DNA of 64,000 nt. Origin: Acanthamoeba sp. SK_2022b. Its lineage: Eukaryota > Discosea > Longamoebia > Acanthamoebidae. The stretch is from assembly GCA_027943245.1 (NCBI GenBank), contig JANDJZ010000043.1, forward strand, positions 80,323 through 144,322, given 5' to 3'. Made by a program: the position numbers and the translations under genes. Shown one piece after another: positions 34,958 through 46,886 of this stretch. The notes below the pieces were generated by a model that saw nothing but the letters and a program-made list of their open reading frames with translations, had not been told where the DNA came from and ran no database searches. Numbering within the stretch: the stretch's first letter is position 1; each line of letters starts with the position of its first letter.

Positions 34958-37460
34958 TTGTCCACAAGTCTGCCATGGTGCAGTGCCTATGTCACAGGCA
35001 ACCATGATCTTGGCCAAGATGACTGGATCTGGGACTCTGGCACATCACACAGCATGCTGCATGACAGAGGAGTCCTACACAACTACGTCAAGTTTGACAA
35101 GAGCTGCCAGGTCAAGATGGGAGATGACCATGTTGTGGATGCTCCTGGTCAGGGTGACCTGCTCAGCTCCATCAACATTGACAGCAAAGAGATCCAGCTC
35201 TACTTCCCCAACGTGCTGCACATTCCCAAGCTGGGCATCAATCTCATCCCTCAGCATGCCATGCTGAGAGGTGGGTATGTGCTGCAGGGCAAGGAGCAGG
35301 GAATCCTTGTCCAAGACACAGAGACAGGTGCCAACTTCCTTCTTGGCCAGACCACATGTGCCCCTCAATGTCCAGTGGCCTGGCCTGCTTCAAGAGCGTG
35401 CTCTGGTGACTGCCAACATCACGACCACTGGAGAGGTCACTGATGAGGGCGAGACAAGGCCCAAGCTCAAGCTCTCTCTGCAGGAGGCGCACCAATGCTT
35501 CAGACACATTGGCAAGAACAGGCTTCTGCGGATGCTGGAGAGGTCTGCTGACCTCCAGCTCACCGGCCCAGCCAACATGGAGCAGTGTGTGGCCTGCATC
35601 CAGGCCAAGCAGACAAGAGCAATGATCAAGAAGGGGCCAGCCCCTCAAGCCAAGGCACAAGGCCTAATGCTGCACTCAGATGTGTGTGCAATGCCTCACC
35701 CATCCATCAGCAGCAAGACGGCCTCATGACCTTCATTGATGACCACACTTGCTATGCCTGGGTTTACCCCATCAGGTTGAAGTCAGAGGTCACAGCCAAG
35801 TTCAAGGAACTGCTGGCCACGCTTGAGCCTCTCAAGGTCAAGAAGCTGTGCTCGGACTACAGAGGAGAGTACTCTGGAGGGCCATTCCAGGCAGTCCTCC
35901 AAGAGCACAGGATTAAGCATGATCCCTCTCCACCGTACAAGCCTGAGCTGAACGGTGTGGCAGAGCACTACAACTGCTCTCTGCTTGAGGTGATCACAGC
36001 CATGCTCTTGCTTCAGGCATGATGAGCGGGCTGTGGGCCAAAGCCCTCATCTTTGCCAACTTCCTGCTGAACCACGCGCCCAGCAAGGCCAACAACCTCC
36101 TCTCGCCCTTCAAGCTCTGGGAGGGTCAAGCCTTGCCTCTCCCACATGCTCGCCTTCAGCCAGCATGTCTATGTGCATGTGCCAGACAAGCTGTGCAACA
36201 AGCTACCGCCTTGGTCCAAGCCTGCATGGTATCTAGGGCTGGCCAGAGAGGTGTCTCACTGCTGGCTGTGGATTCTGTCATCTCACACTGGAGTCAAGGA
36301 GCATTGTTGTCATCACAGCACCATCACCAAGCAACTCAGCGCTGATGACAGCCATCAGTCCTGTCAAGGCTACAGTTCCCAACAACAAGGGAACTGTAAC
36401 CTTGCCAGCAGCCAATGAGCAGATGACAGATGACTCAGTCCAAGCTGACTCATCTCTTGAGCAGCTCCTGATCAATCATGAGGAAGGGAGGGTCAGCAAT
36501 GACCTCTTCATCAATGACCTCTTTATCTTCCCTGATCCTGACTCGCCCGCCGTGCTGACTGATCCTGCCATGCTGACCATGCCTGCCATGCCAACTGATC
36601 CTGCTGTGCCAACTGAGCCTGCCATGCCAACCACGCCCACCACACCAACCACACCACGCCCACCTGTGGGCTACAGGACCAGACTGGGACGCACTGTCCA
36701 CCCTCAGGAGAGGCTGATTGAGGTGTGTGTGGCCTTCACAGCTACACTCAGCTGCACTGGGACGAAGGTGCCTCTCAACTTGAGAGAGGCCACACAGAGC
36801 GAAGATGTGCTGCACTGACTCAAGGCAGCTGACAAGGAGCACAATGTGCTGAAGAGGGCCAGCACCTACAAGCTCAGCAACCTGCCCCCAGGTCACAAGG
36901 CCTTAGGGATCAAGTGGGTCTTCAAGGTCAAGTATTGGGCAGACAGAATGCCAGATCAATACAAGGCACAAGCTGTTGTCAAGGGCTATGACCAAGTCCA
37001 TGGCATCGACTACTTTGACACCTTTGCGCCAGTTCTCTGCTATGAGAGCCTGTGTCTCCTGCTTGCCTATGCAGTTGAGCTCAACCTTGACATCCACCAG
37101 ATGGATGTCAATTCAGCCTTCCTGCAGGCAGACCTGGACGAGCATTCTTCCTGCTTGCAGGAGGGCCCATCACCTGGGCCTCCAAGAAGCAGAACAGCGT
37201 CACAACGTCATCGTGTGAGGCCGAGCTGCTCGCCCTCTCCAAGGCGACCCGGCAGGCGTCAGACCTTCAACAGCCGTCTCAAACACTTGAACATCCGACA
37301 CCTCCACATTATCGACTCGATTGCCGCCAGAGCCGTCATCGTTGACTACTGCCCAACCGAAGAGATGTTGGCTGACTCACTCACGAAGGCACTCCCACAA
37401 GACCGCCTGAACAAGCTCGAGAGGACTCTCCAGGCCTACAATTGCCCCTCATCACCGACT
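34958..37460 (+). pseudogene. copia pol remnant: protease, integrase, partial RT, partial RNase H
   Basis: The protease motif is DSGTSHSM near 35035. The integrase zinc region is HQCFRHIG...CVAC, followed by core fragments (CSDYRGEYSGGPFQ; NGVAEHYN). The RT start is present (GIKWVFKVK, HGIDYFDTFAPV, IHQMDVNSAFLQADLDEH), but the catalytic half is deleted: at about 37140 the sequence jumps to RNase H (GGPITWASKKQNSVTTSSCE). A second small deletion follows. The end TEEMLADSLTKALPQDRLNK is the usual copia C-terminus. CpG is scarce before about 37150 and normal after about 37195. Confidence 0.85.
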
Positions 37461-37467
37461 GGGAGGG

Positions 37468-37738
37468 TGTTGGAGAGTCGGTCGCCGAGGAGCGAAGCGA
37501 GCAGCGGTGTCGACAAGTAAGCGCGACTGTTGGTGAAACACCGTACCAGAGGAGCAGGTGCGGCATGAGCACCCGTTTGAGGGACGGGGAAAGAGTTCTG
37601 AACTCTTTCCCCCGGCCCTCACTACTTAAGCCGACAGAACGCGCTCCGTTCTTTAGCTCTGTTCTTTCTCTTTCTCTCTCCCCAATAAAACCTCTGGCGA
37701 CGCTTCGCCACATTTACACAACTCGACGGTCGCCGACA
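37468..37738 (+). repeat. 3' LTR of the copia element (CpG-rich copy)
   Basis: 271 bp, TGTTGGAGAGTC...GCCGACA, AATAAA at 37684. It has 25 CpGs by hand count. Confidence 0.95.
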
Positions 37739-37990
37739 ACAAGGTGCAGCGGTCGGTTCGACATGGCATAGAACTCCGGCATCGTCCCTTTGTTCTTGTC
37801 TCTGTTGGTCCCGACAATTTACATTGCCGCTTTGCTTTCGGCAAAGGACCGCCAATCTACAAAGACCCGGACCGGAGTCCAAGTATTTGGACAGAGCTCT
37901 GGTTGGTTGGTTATCGGGGGGGGACACACTTAAATGTACTGCTGTTCTTGAGCTGCAACACACACTACCACAACTCTTAAGCAAGCCGAG

Positions 37991-39410
37991 ATGGGTCGTT
38001 CTACAACCATTACTCAGCTGGGGTGCCTCGTGGCCCTGCTCTGCGCTCTTGCGTTCTCCGCGGTCCCTGCGGCGACGGCGGAAGACGTGTGTCCGCTGGG
38101 CGCTATGCGTCCAGATTCGTGGGTCGCGGTACGGCCAACAACAACAACAACAACAACAACAACAGAGACCTGCTTAAGACTCAATCGACTTCTTGTTCTG
38201 CGTCATCTTCTTCGCTAGGACCTGGTGTCGCACCTCAAGTCGATCGGCATGCTGGGGGATCGCGTGGCGTACCTGAAGATGGCCGTCCTCAACGACACCC
38301 GCGCCTTCTCTGGGAAGCAGGTCCTGGACATCCTCTCCACCATAACAATGCAAGAGTACACCCTTGAGGTACGCGCGTGTGGCGTTTTGGATGATGTTCA
38401 CAAGGCCTCGATGCTCATGATGCATGTCCTCTACCAGGCAATGGGCTTCCTTGAGCCCTATGTTGTGGGTCTTACCAAAGACGAGTTCATTGGCCTGCTC
38501 ATGAGCTTTGCCCTGGAGGAGGCACGACTGGCGGTACTGCCATCGATCAAGGAGACCCTCATTAACGGCTCCGAGGAGAATAAGCAGGAGATCGTCTACC
38601 GCTGCTTCGGGAGTTCGGCCAGTCGGGAAAAGGCGATGAGCATCCTTGCCCCCGTCCCTTCCAGGTCTCACTCCACCTCTCACAGTACATCATCATGGCC
38701 CACCTTCTTTCTGACCTACGTGACGACGTGCGCAGGGACTGTGTCTTTGGCAACATGGATGAGGACTCGCTCTCAATCGTAGTCGATGTTTCGTATGAGA
38801 TGGGGAGGAAGTTCATCTTCAACGGCAAGGGCTATACGCGCCTCTCGTTCGTGGTGGAGCATCTCAACCAGACTCTCAGCATGCTAAAGCCCACACAAAT
38901 GTTCTACATTATCACCTACTCCTCTGGTCCTTACAGCCTCAGTCAACCGCGCTACGCCACTCCCGAGAACATCAAGGTAACTGTTCCCTTAGTCTCTCGC
39001 TTGCTGTACATTATCGTCGCCACCATCGCCATCAGCTTATTCATCCTATCGTATGTTTGTGCATGGCTCAGTATGCCTTGAGCATCATCAACCGCTGGAC
39101 GCCTGACATCTCTACCGTGAGGGACTGCTACGGCGGCCTCTACGCTGGCTTCGCCTACAATCCAACCGCCACGGGCATCTACTTCGTGTCCTCTGGCGTG
39201 CCCTCTGGGAGAACGGGCTCCGAGCAGCTCATCTTCTCGTCCATCCCGCAGTGGAACAAGGCTAGAGGGCCGCAGTACCAGGCTCAGATCTACGCCACAG
39301 CCCTACTGGCCGGCGCCGACAGTGGCACCGATAAGCAGGCCGTCATCAGCTTCATGTCGGGCGTGGCTGGAGTTGGCAAGGGAGTCCTCCGTGCTATTGA
39401 CACTCAGTAA
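37991..39410 (+). CDS. Secreted protein with DUF4476-like and VWA-like domains
   Basis: ATG 37991 opens a signal peptide (LGCLVALLCALAFSAVPAAT). Helical repeats resembling DUF4476 follow (SGKQVLDILSTITMQEYTLE; LTKDEFIGLLMSFALEEARL). After more exons comes a VWA-like Rossmann start (LSIVVDVSYEMG), where the MIDAS DxSxS is degenerate, with LSMLKPTQMFYIITYS and a Gly/Ser-rich end RAIDTQ. No transmembrane segment is seen after the signal, so it is probably secreted or luminal. CpG content is normal and the frames are intact, so this gene looks functional despite its neighbours. Confidence 0.65.
38136..38166. repeat. (AAC)n microsatellite in intron 1
   Basis: About ten AAC units lie 7 nt after the GTACGG donor of the secreted-protein gene. 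Confidence 0.9.
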
Positions 39411-39490
39411 GGCAGAGAATGGAATGAAGGAAGAGGTGGTCCCGTAATTGGTTTTGTCATTGACACTTAGCGTCGGCCTGGACGAGGTAG

Positions 39491-39760
39491 GACGTGGAGT
39501 ATTGTGCGATCATTGGGCTCGATATGGTGCGTACGTCGCTGATGATGAGACCATCTGTGCGTTGGTGCATGCCTCACCGACCTCCCTAACAATTATTGTG
39601 GACTGCAGGCAAGTGTAACTATTGGATGAACTGTAGGTTTGTTCATCCGGACCTGGACGTCCTGAGGGAGAGCTCGCAGCACCTTGTGTCCGAGGGTCTA
39701 CCTCCGAGGCTTTGAGTGTGAGCTGGACATCAGTTGTCCGTTCGCCCACAGCCCCAAGAG
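39491..39760 (+). pseudogene. Tandem CCCH zinc-finger fragment
   Basis: A short exon (EYCAIIGLDM, then GTGCGT) joins to CNYWMNCRFVH, giving C-x7-C-x5-C-x3-H. A second finger, CPRVYLRGFECELDISCPFAH (spacing C-x9-C-x5-C-x3-H), lies 60 bp on in a different frame. CCCH pairs bind RNA. I see no start codon or continuation, and CpG-poor repeat-like DNA begins 80 bp later, so it is probably a gene fragment. An unseen intron between the fingers is possible. Confidence 0.45.
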
Positions 39761-40966
39761 GTGCATGCCTGGTGGTGGACCTCTGACGGTGCCATGTCGT
39801 GCGCCGACAGCTTGCAGCCTGTGCGCGTTGGCGACGTGTGACCGGTGGGGAGCGTGCATGAGCATCCACCTCCATAGCTCCTACTGGCAAGACTTCCCAC
39901 CACCAGCTCTGCTCTGCACTCCTACTCACCATCCACAACGATCAAGCCAGCAAGGATTGTGGCAGCCTCATCAACAAGTCCAAGAGTCCTACTCCCTCAA
40001 GGCCAATCAACCTTCCTTGGCTGTAACAGGACATGTTTGCAGGCAGGGCAGCTGCTTGTCAAAGTGCTTGTGAGCATGCTGTAGCATGAAATGGCTAAGT
40101 AAGGAATGAAGTAACAATGCTAAAGAAACATAGATGTGGGGTTGGGAAATGTGGAACAAGGGATATATCAACAAATCTTAACAAAAACAAGGGTGTTTCT
40201 CTGGTCCATCTGTCCCTATAGAATGAAAGAGAGCTGGCCAGCGCAAGGAAGAAACACCACTTCCACCAACAACTTGCAGATTTCCTTCTTCTGTAAAGCA
40301 TCATGGAGGTCCCTGCTGCAATGGAGGTTTCAGTGGTGCTGTCCCCATGCACTGTGGGGTGACAACTACAACAAGGGCTACAAGTGGCTGATGCTCAACC
40401 ATTGGCTACTTCCATTGTAGTAGTGGTTCTTGTTTTTGATGCCTGCGTGCCACTGTGCCCAAACACCCAGTGTTACACTCCAGTGCTCTCCTGTGTTCCT
40501 CCAGCACTTTGAGAACTACAGCCCAACCTGCTACCCTCTACCTTGGTGCATGTGCTGGAACCATTACAAGGTACCATTGGGTGCCCTGTTTGATCCTCTG
40601 GCACTGGGTTAACCTTGTATAACCTTTTCACTTTGTTTGTTTTTTGCTGGTCTGTCTTTTTAGAGTGGTTGCTGTAGTTAAAACCCATTCAAGAGGAGCT
40701 AATTTGTGCCACCAAAAGCATTAAAATGCCTGGTTGATCAACTTATCCCTCAAATGTGCAGTTGTAGTTGCAGTCTTTTTAAAGGTGCTCATGTGGAGCA
40801 AAAGGTGGAGTTCTTTGGTGGCACAGCTCCATTGCACGGTGACGTCGTGGTCAGCTGCCGCGGATAGGAGAAGAGAGAGCAGCGGGGGTGGGATACGCGA
40901 ATAAATAAAGCGAACAAAATTGGGGGGGGGACAGGCGGCCGAAGGAGGAGACACACTCCGTTCCTA
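39761..40966. other. CpG-poor non-genic stretch
   Basis: From about 39850 to 40836 CpG is rare and TG/CA is abundant, as in the 31-37 kb block. Short open pieces exist (40430-40612) but none is recognisable. CpG returns abruptly at about 40838, near the 3' flank of the elongase gene. I infer old transposon debris. Confidence 0.5.
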
Positions 40967-42067
40967 CTACTCGACCTTCTTCTGCTTCCTGTCCCTGGCG
41001 GCGGCCCCAGCCTTGGGCGTGTAGGTGTGGTTGAAGAAGTTGAGGAAGAGGGCGAAGAAGGACGCCAGGATGAGGAAGTTGGCGCCGACGACGTAGTCGG
41101 TCTCGGTGGTCCTGTTGCTCTGGCAGAGCACGGGCCACGGCAGCCACGAGGCGATACCCCAAAGGAACTGCACCATCTGCGCCTGGGTGAGGTACTTCTT
41201 CCACCACACGGTGTTGCCGAGGCTGCTCTGGAAGTAGAAATAGTAGGTGAAGGTGTGGATGGCGCCGTTGATAATGACACCAGTGAAGAACCAGGTCATG
41301 TTGGCCCTGGGGTCATTCGGTCGTATGAAACACAAGGAGGTCAGCTGTAATGCTCTCGGCATGGGTGGTTATGAGTCAGATGAAGCGGCAGGGAGGCTTG
41401 GGACTCACCTGAGGAAGACGAGCGAGAGGACGCTCACGGAGCAGTGGTGCCAGACGTGGAGGACAAGCAGAGGGCGCTTCCTCAGGAGCAGGATGACAGT
41501 GTCGAAGAACTCGTAGTACTGCGGAAGCAAACCAAGGCAGGAGTGAATACAATTGCCAATCACGGAAATCGATTTGACATTTGTGAAATGTTTCAAGGTA
41601 TGGCGGAGTTGAATAGAAACAGCATGCGCAATACTCGTGCAATCAGTTTGATTGCATGAAACGGCAAAATTTGGCTCATAACTAGCGCGTTATAATTCTA
41701 ACAAGTAATGCAGCTGAGGAGTTAATTGTACCTTGGAGATGTAGAAGACAACACACCAGAACCAGAGGCGGTTGTTGAAGACGCCCTCGCGATCAGTGGA
41801 GCAGAAGAGCTCGCCGAGGCCGATCTGGGGCGCACGCACGACGAAGGCCTCGTAGGAGGCACCGACCGCCATCGCCAGCGAGAGGACGCAGAGGAAGAAG
41901 TTGTGGGCGGCAGAGATGCTCTGCACCTTGAAGGGCTTCTCCCTGGTAGACATCCACAGCTTGAGCACAACAATGGTGCTAAGGTAGACCGTGATGGCCA
42001 CCGCCGGGATGCTGTACGACAGCAGCGTGTCGTTGTGCTGCTCTACAAGCGAAACCAATGAGTCCAT
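40967..42067 (-). CDS. ELO-family very-long-chain fatty acid elongase
   Basis: Three exons, about 260 residues, ATG 42067 (MDSLVSLVEQHNDTLLSY). Multiple hydrophobic helices surround the ELO signatures YISKYYEFFDTVILLLRKRP and the histidine box LHVWHHCSV (HxxHH). Further helices follow, with WFFTGVIINGAIHTFTYYFY. The C-terminus KQKKVE is Lys-rich, compatible with ER retrieval. The family condenses acyl-CoA with malonyl-CoA in the ER. Confidence 0.9.
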
Positions 42068-42463
42068 GTTGAATGTGGCAATTCGATTTGTCCGGACGCC
42101 GATTTGTAGCGGAATGGAAACGGATGTGACTCGATTCGAATAGCCTGGCCTGCTTGCGGTCCGATCCGACACGGGAGGGCGGTGTGTGAAGGAAGCTTTC
42201 GAATAGAGTAACTCGCTCGCCCTTTCTGCGCAGGACTCGCTCCGGTCGGTTGCTGTCCTCCTGTCCTGTCGATGCCCTCGGCGCACTCCGAAATTAAGTC
42301 GACAACAGAGCACGTGAGCGTGGTGGTCTTTCCCAAACCCAGACGACGCTAACAAAGAAGGACAGCCGTGTTGGTAGGCAGCAGCGCTGTGTCCTTGTCA
42401 ACGCGCACGGATTGCGTGATAATCGTGCTTTCCTCTCTTTGTTGTTTCCCCAGCCCCCCGTCT
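42068..42463. other. Intergenic, upstream of the elongase
   Basis: 396 bp between the elongase start and the stop of the next minus-strand gene. No coding or repeat signal seen; presumed elongase promoter and 3' end of the C2-SH3 gene. Confidence 0.5.
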
Positions 42464-43966
42464 CTACAGCATTTGGATGTAGTTGCTGGCGATGTAGCCC
42501 TCGTTTCCCTGGAGGTCCCGCACGAGGCACCACGACGCGTCGGAGCTGTCCTTCACGAACACCACGGCTCCGGCGGCGAGCGACGCCAGCTCGCCCGGGT
42601 TCTCCGCCGTCCACGCAAAGAGAGCCTTGGCCTGCGGCATTGCCGGCGGCAGCGTAGGCGCCGGCGTGGAGGGCGCGGCCGAGCCAACGCCCACGAACGA
42701 ACCTGAGGACCCGGGCTGCCGTCGTGGCGGCGCCATGCCGGGCGGCTTCACCTGCGGCGGTGGCGGCGTGTGTGTGACAGAAGGCTGCGCGCGGTAGGAC
42801 TGCGGCACTGCGCCGCCGCTGCCGCCACCGGTGGCGTATGAGAGATTGGGTGAAGAGGGAGTGCTGGTGACCTGTGGTCGCGGGTAGCCGCCGGTGAAGG
42901 CAGGCATGGGCGGCGACGTGAGCGCGGGGGACGGCGGCGCGCTCCGTGAGGCGGTGGTGGCCACAGCGTTGTGGCTGCCGCTGTTCAAGCCGTCCTCTCG
43001 AGGCGGCAGAGGCGGAGCATCCGAGCCGGCAGCCCTGAGGCTCGTGCTCCCGGTGTTCACTGGCAGTACGGACGTGCTCGCCTACCAGGCAACAACACGC
43101 ATTAGCAACACACACACGCGCACGCGCACACGTGCACATGCGACCTACCATTTTTTGGAGGGCAAAGCGACGGAGCTCCTCGGCGTTGAGATTGCCGGTC
43201 TGGAGGTCGCCCTGGACCATGACCTGGATGCGCAGGTTGATTTCGCCCTTGACCTCCTCGCCCGGGTGGTCGGGCCCGCTGACGAGCGGGAACCACTTGT
43301 TGATCTCTCCCAGCACCATCAGCTCCGACATCGGTATCCGCACCTCGCCCATGAAGTCGTCAGAGCCGATGCGGTCCTGCGCATTTACACACGCACAGTT
43401 AGGCAGGCACGACAATACGTACGCGGGGAGATGGTCTCGTGTACCCAGTCCCATACGGTGACGTGCAACGTGGCCGAGGCAAAGCCCGCGGTCTTGCTGC
43501 AGTAAGACGGGACAGGAGTGAGCCGGGTGGAAGCACACGAATAAAACGCAAGAAAGGCGGAAAAACTATCAAAAACGCGATAGGAGAGCAGAGGTCACAC
43601 GTACAAGAAGAACTTCTCGTTCCAGCGGGGATTGAGGTTCTTCATTATCTTCTTTGTCTTGTGCTTCTGATTGCCCAGCTTCACCTTCACATACGGGTCG
43701 CTGGTGCCTGCACGTTCCTCCTTCCGTTAATGGTTTTTTTATATAAAATAAAAGTAATGAATATAAAAATATACAACCGTATCTATTTTATTAGATATGC
43801 CACAATGGCAGGGTTAGCTGCAACGTTCGCGAGCCCTTCACGTCGTTTGCAATTGTATTAATAAATAAAGGACGCGATTAAACGGAGAGAGAGGCATACC
43901 GCAAGAGTCCTTGACGGCGAGGTCCCTGCCCTCAATGATGGTGATACAGATTTCGTCCTCTGCCAT
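42464..43966 (-). CDS. C2 domain - Pro-rich linker - SH3 protein
   Basis: ATG 43966. The N-terminal C2 domain starts [18 protein letters not shown], splices to [18 protein letters not shown] and continues [18 protein letters not shown] and [14 protein letters not shown], so Ca-binding Asp residues are present. The middle is disordered and Pro/Ser-rich (APPLPPRE and [10 protein letters not shown] offer SH3 ligands). A C-terminal SH3 runs from [16 protein letters not shown] through [11 protein letters not shown] to [12 protein letters not shown] infer a membrane-recruited adaptor. It is head-to-head with another C2 gene 148 bp away. Confidence 0.85.
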
Positions 43967-44113
43967 GTACGTTGCTCGTTGTGTGTTGACTATGGAGGGC
44001 GTGCACGACACTGTTCGCTTCTGTCGGCCAATGGGCGTTGTTCACCGAAATCAGCCCTTTGGTTGAAGGACGGTTGTGGAAAACATAGAAATAACCAAAA
44101 TAACGCAAGCGTT

Positions 44114-44757
44114 ATGAAGTTGTTGAGGCGCACGTCTCTGCTTGGTGGCGGTTCGGGGGAGCTTCATCTTCTACGCGGAACTGCCGAGGTGGTCCTCGTC
44201 GAAGGTCGCAACCTCGCCATCCGAGACAGCTGCGGTAACCTCTCGTGATATTTTCAATTTTCAATTATTAAATAAAATTAAAACACACAAACAATAATTC
44301 AAATATCTCACTTCACTTTAAGGGCATTTAATATCAATTACCATTTATTATTATTATTATTATTATTAAATCTAGTTTATTGGCCAGGCACCAGCGACCC
44401 TTATGTGATATTTAGGCTGGGCGACAAGAAGGTGACCTCGAGCATCAAGTACAAGGTGCGCCTTCGTGCAGGTTCGTGGCCTGTGCGGGCATGACACCAA
44501 ACTAACTGGTTGCCGAGCACGGTCAAATCTTCGACTCCACACGCACACTTATCAGACGCTCAATCCGGTGTGGAAGGAAAAGTTCACCTTCCATATCTAC
44601 GCCGACGAGAGCCTACACTGCGACGTGTGGGACAAGGACAAGTTCCTGCGCGATGACCCGCTGGGCAATGTCGTTCTTAACCTTCGCGGTTACTTCTCAC
44701 CCGTCCTACTCACTTCTCTCCCGCTCCCTCTTGACGTCCCCGCTCACGTGTTGACGC

Positions 44758-44831
<74 letters not shown>

Positions 44832-45415
44832 CGTGTGTGTGGGCTGATCAACGCGCAGAATATGCGGGCACGCAGCCTGTGGACGTGTGGGTTCCGCTCA
44901 AGAACGTGGAGTGTGGCGAGCTTCACTTTCAGATCTTCTATCGCACGTTTGCGGACGACCTACAAAAGAGCTTCCAGGCCATCGAAAGTAAAACGCTACA
45001 CGCACTCCGGCCTCGCCGCATTTCTGATTTCTATTAATTATTTGATTTTGATCATTTTTTTTGTGTTTTCCTCACGGCCGTGCTCATCACTCTCGGCTCT
45101 CCTCACCGCGCAGTGCTACCACTTCAAATCACGAGCATGGTCGCCACTCCGATCATGTGGACCGAAAACGGTAACTCGCTCGTCCTATGCTCGTGCGCTT
45201 GACTTGACTTGGCCCTATTACGAGCCAACACGACGAGCTGTTGGTGTTGTTGTGTGCGCGCCTGAAGGTAAATGCAAGCAGGCGCTAGCCAGCCACCTGG
45301 CCTCGCTGGTGAACAACGAAGAGTGGGCAGACGTTGAGTTTGTCCTGGACGCCGATGGCGACAAGCGCATTTACGGGTATGTGATTATGGTGAACCTCTC
45401 GCAGAGCGAGCTCGT

Positions 45416-45476
<61 letters not shown>

Positions 45477-45913
45477 CAAGAGCACTCACCGCGAGCGGCG
45501 ACGTTGCAGGCATAGTGTGATTCTAGCGTCGCGCTGCGCAGCGTTGCAGTCGTCGCTCCCCAAGACAGGCGCGCGCAAGAGATCTGGCAGCCGGAGAGGC
45601 AGCAGCGCCGACGTCCAGCTCTCGGGCGAATTCGGGTTTTCTCGCAAGAGCGCCTCCCCCAAGCTCGGTGAGCCCATCAGCGCGTTCACACACAGCCACG
45701 CGCGCCCGGGCCCGCTCATGCTCGCGGTATTGACCCACCCCCTCCCAATGTGCGGGTGTTGCTCGTGTTTCACATCAGACGCGTTGGCTGGACTGTCGAA
45801 CAGCCGGATAGTGCCGACCACCGTCGATTCCGGGTCCCCCAAGCATCGCAAGGCAAGCACTGCTCCCTCCTTCACCAACAAAACAAATCAAATCAAATCA
45901 AAAACAAAAACAA

Positions 45914-45944
<31 letters not shown>

Positions 45945-46563
45945 ATCAAGAACAAAACAAACGATTAACAATTAATAAACACAATAACAGAAGGAAAAGG
46001 AGAAGAGAAGGACGAGGGTCTTGATTAAAGAACACAAGTCGGACGTGTTCCTGGCGTTGATGCACTTCCTCTACACCGGGGCCATACCGCGCGAGGCCTG
46101 CTTCGGCCACACGCTGCGCAAGCAGGAGGAGGCGGCGCAGCCCGCGGCCGCGCAGGAGCCCGCCAAGCCGCCCGTCCAGTGGTTATGGTACGGCGGCTGC
46201 CCCCCCAAATCGCGTGTGCCGAGCTCACCCCCCCCCCGCACGCGTGCAGGTTTGCTGACCCGGACTGGGCCGATTTCGAGCCAGACGTCGCCGACGAGCT
46301 CGAGAAGGCCTACCAACAGTCCGTCCTGACCGGTACAGGCCGCCTGCCGCGTCTTTCGTTCGCCACAGCGCTCGTGTCTCACTCTTGGTCGGCCGGGGGG
46401 CGGGGTGGGGGCGACCGCGAAGGCAACACGATCAGGGTGCGCGTGGACAGCCAACGTTTCGTGGAGGTGCGGAGCGGGCCCATCATGTACCAGAAGCGGT
46501 ACGACGACGAATCGCGCCAACGTAACGTCAAGAGAGAAGATCCCTCGCAAGTCGGTACGCGTT

Positions 46564-46618
<55 letters not shown>

Positions 46619-46815
46619 GGGCTCATGTTAAGCGTGCCTGTTTCGTCTCAGCCGCGCCGCATTCGCCGTCATCGTCGTCGTCAACCCCGGTCGACCTGGT
46701 GTTGCAGTTCAACGCTGGGCAACTCGTGGCCAAGGAGGACCTCGACGTTCGGCTCGCCAAGATCGCCTTTGGTACGTGCGCCCTGTCCCTTGACCTGCCG
46801 TATCGTACGCTCGTG

Positions 46816-46886
<71 letters not shown>

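Larger units (their letters stand above)
33538..37738 (+). mobile_element. Ty1/copia LTR retrotransposon, decayed
   Basis: The 4.2-kb element has two LTRs (TG...CA ends), 5-bp target duplications ACAAG at 33533-33537 and 37739-37743, a primer site directly after the 5' LTR, and a purine-rich GGGAGGG before the 3' LTR. Internal order gag, protease, integrase, RT, RNase H is the copia order. Frames are broken by stops, shifts and at least one large deletion in RT. The insertion fell exactly at an exon-intron border: the empty site reads CAACAAG then GTGCAG. Confidence 0.93.
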
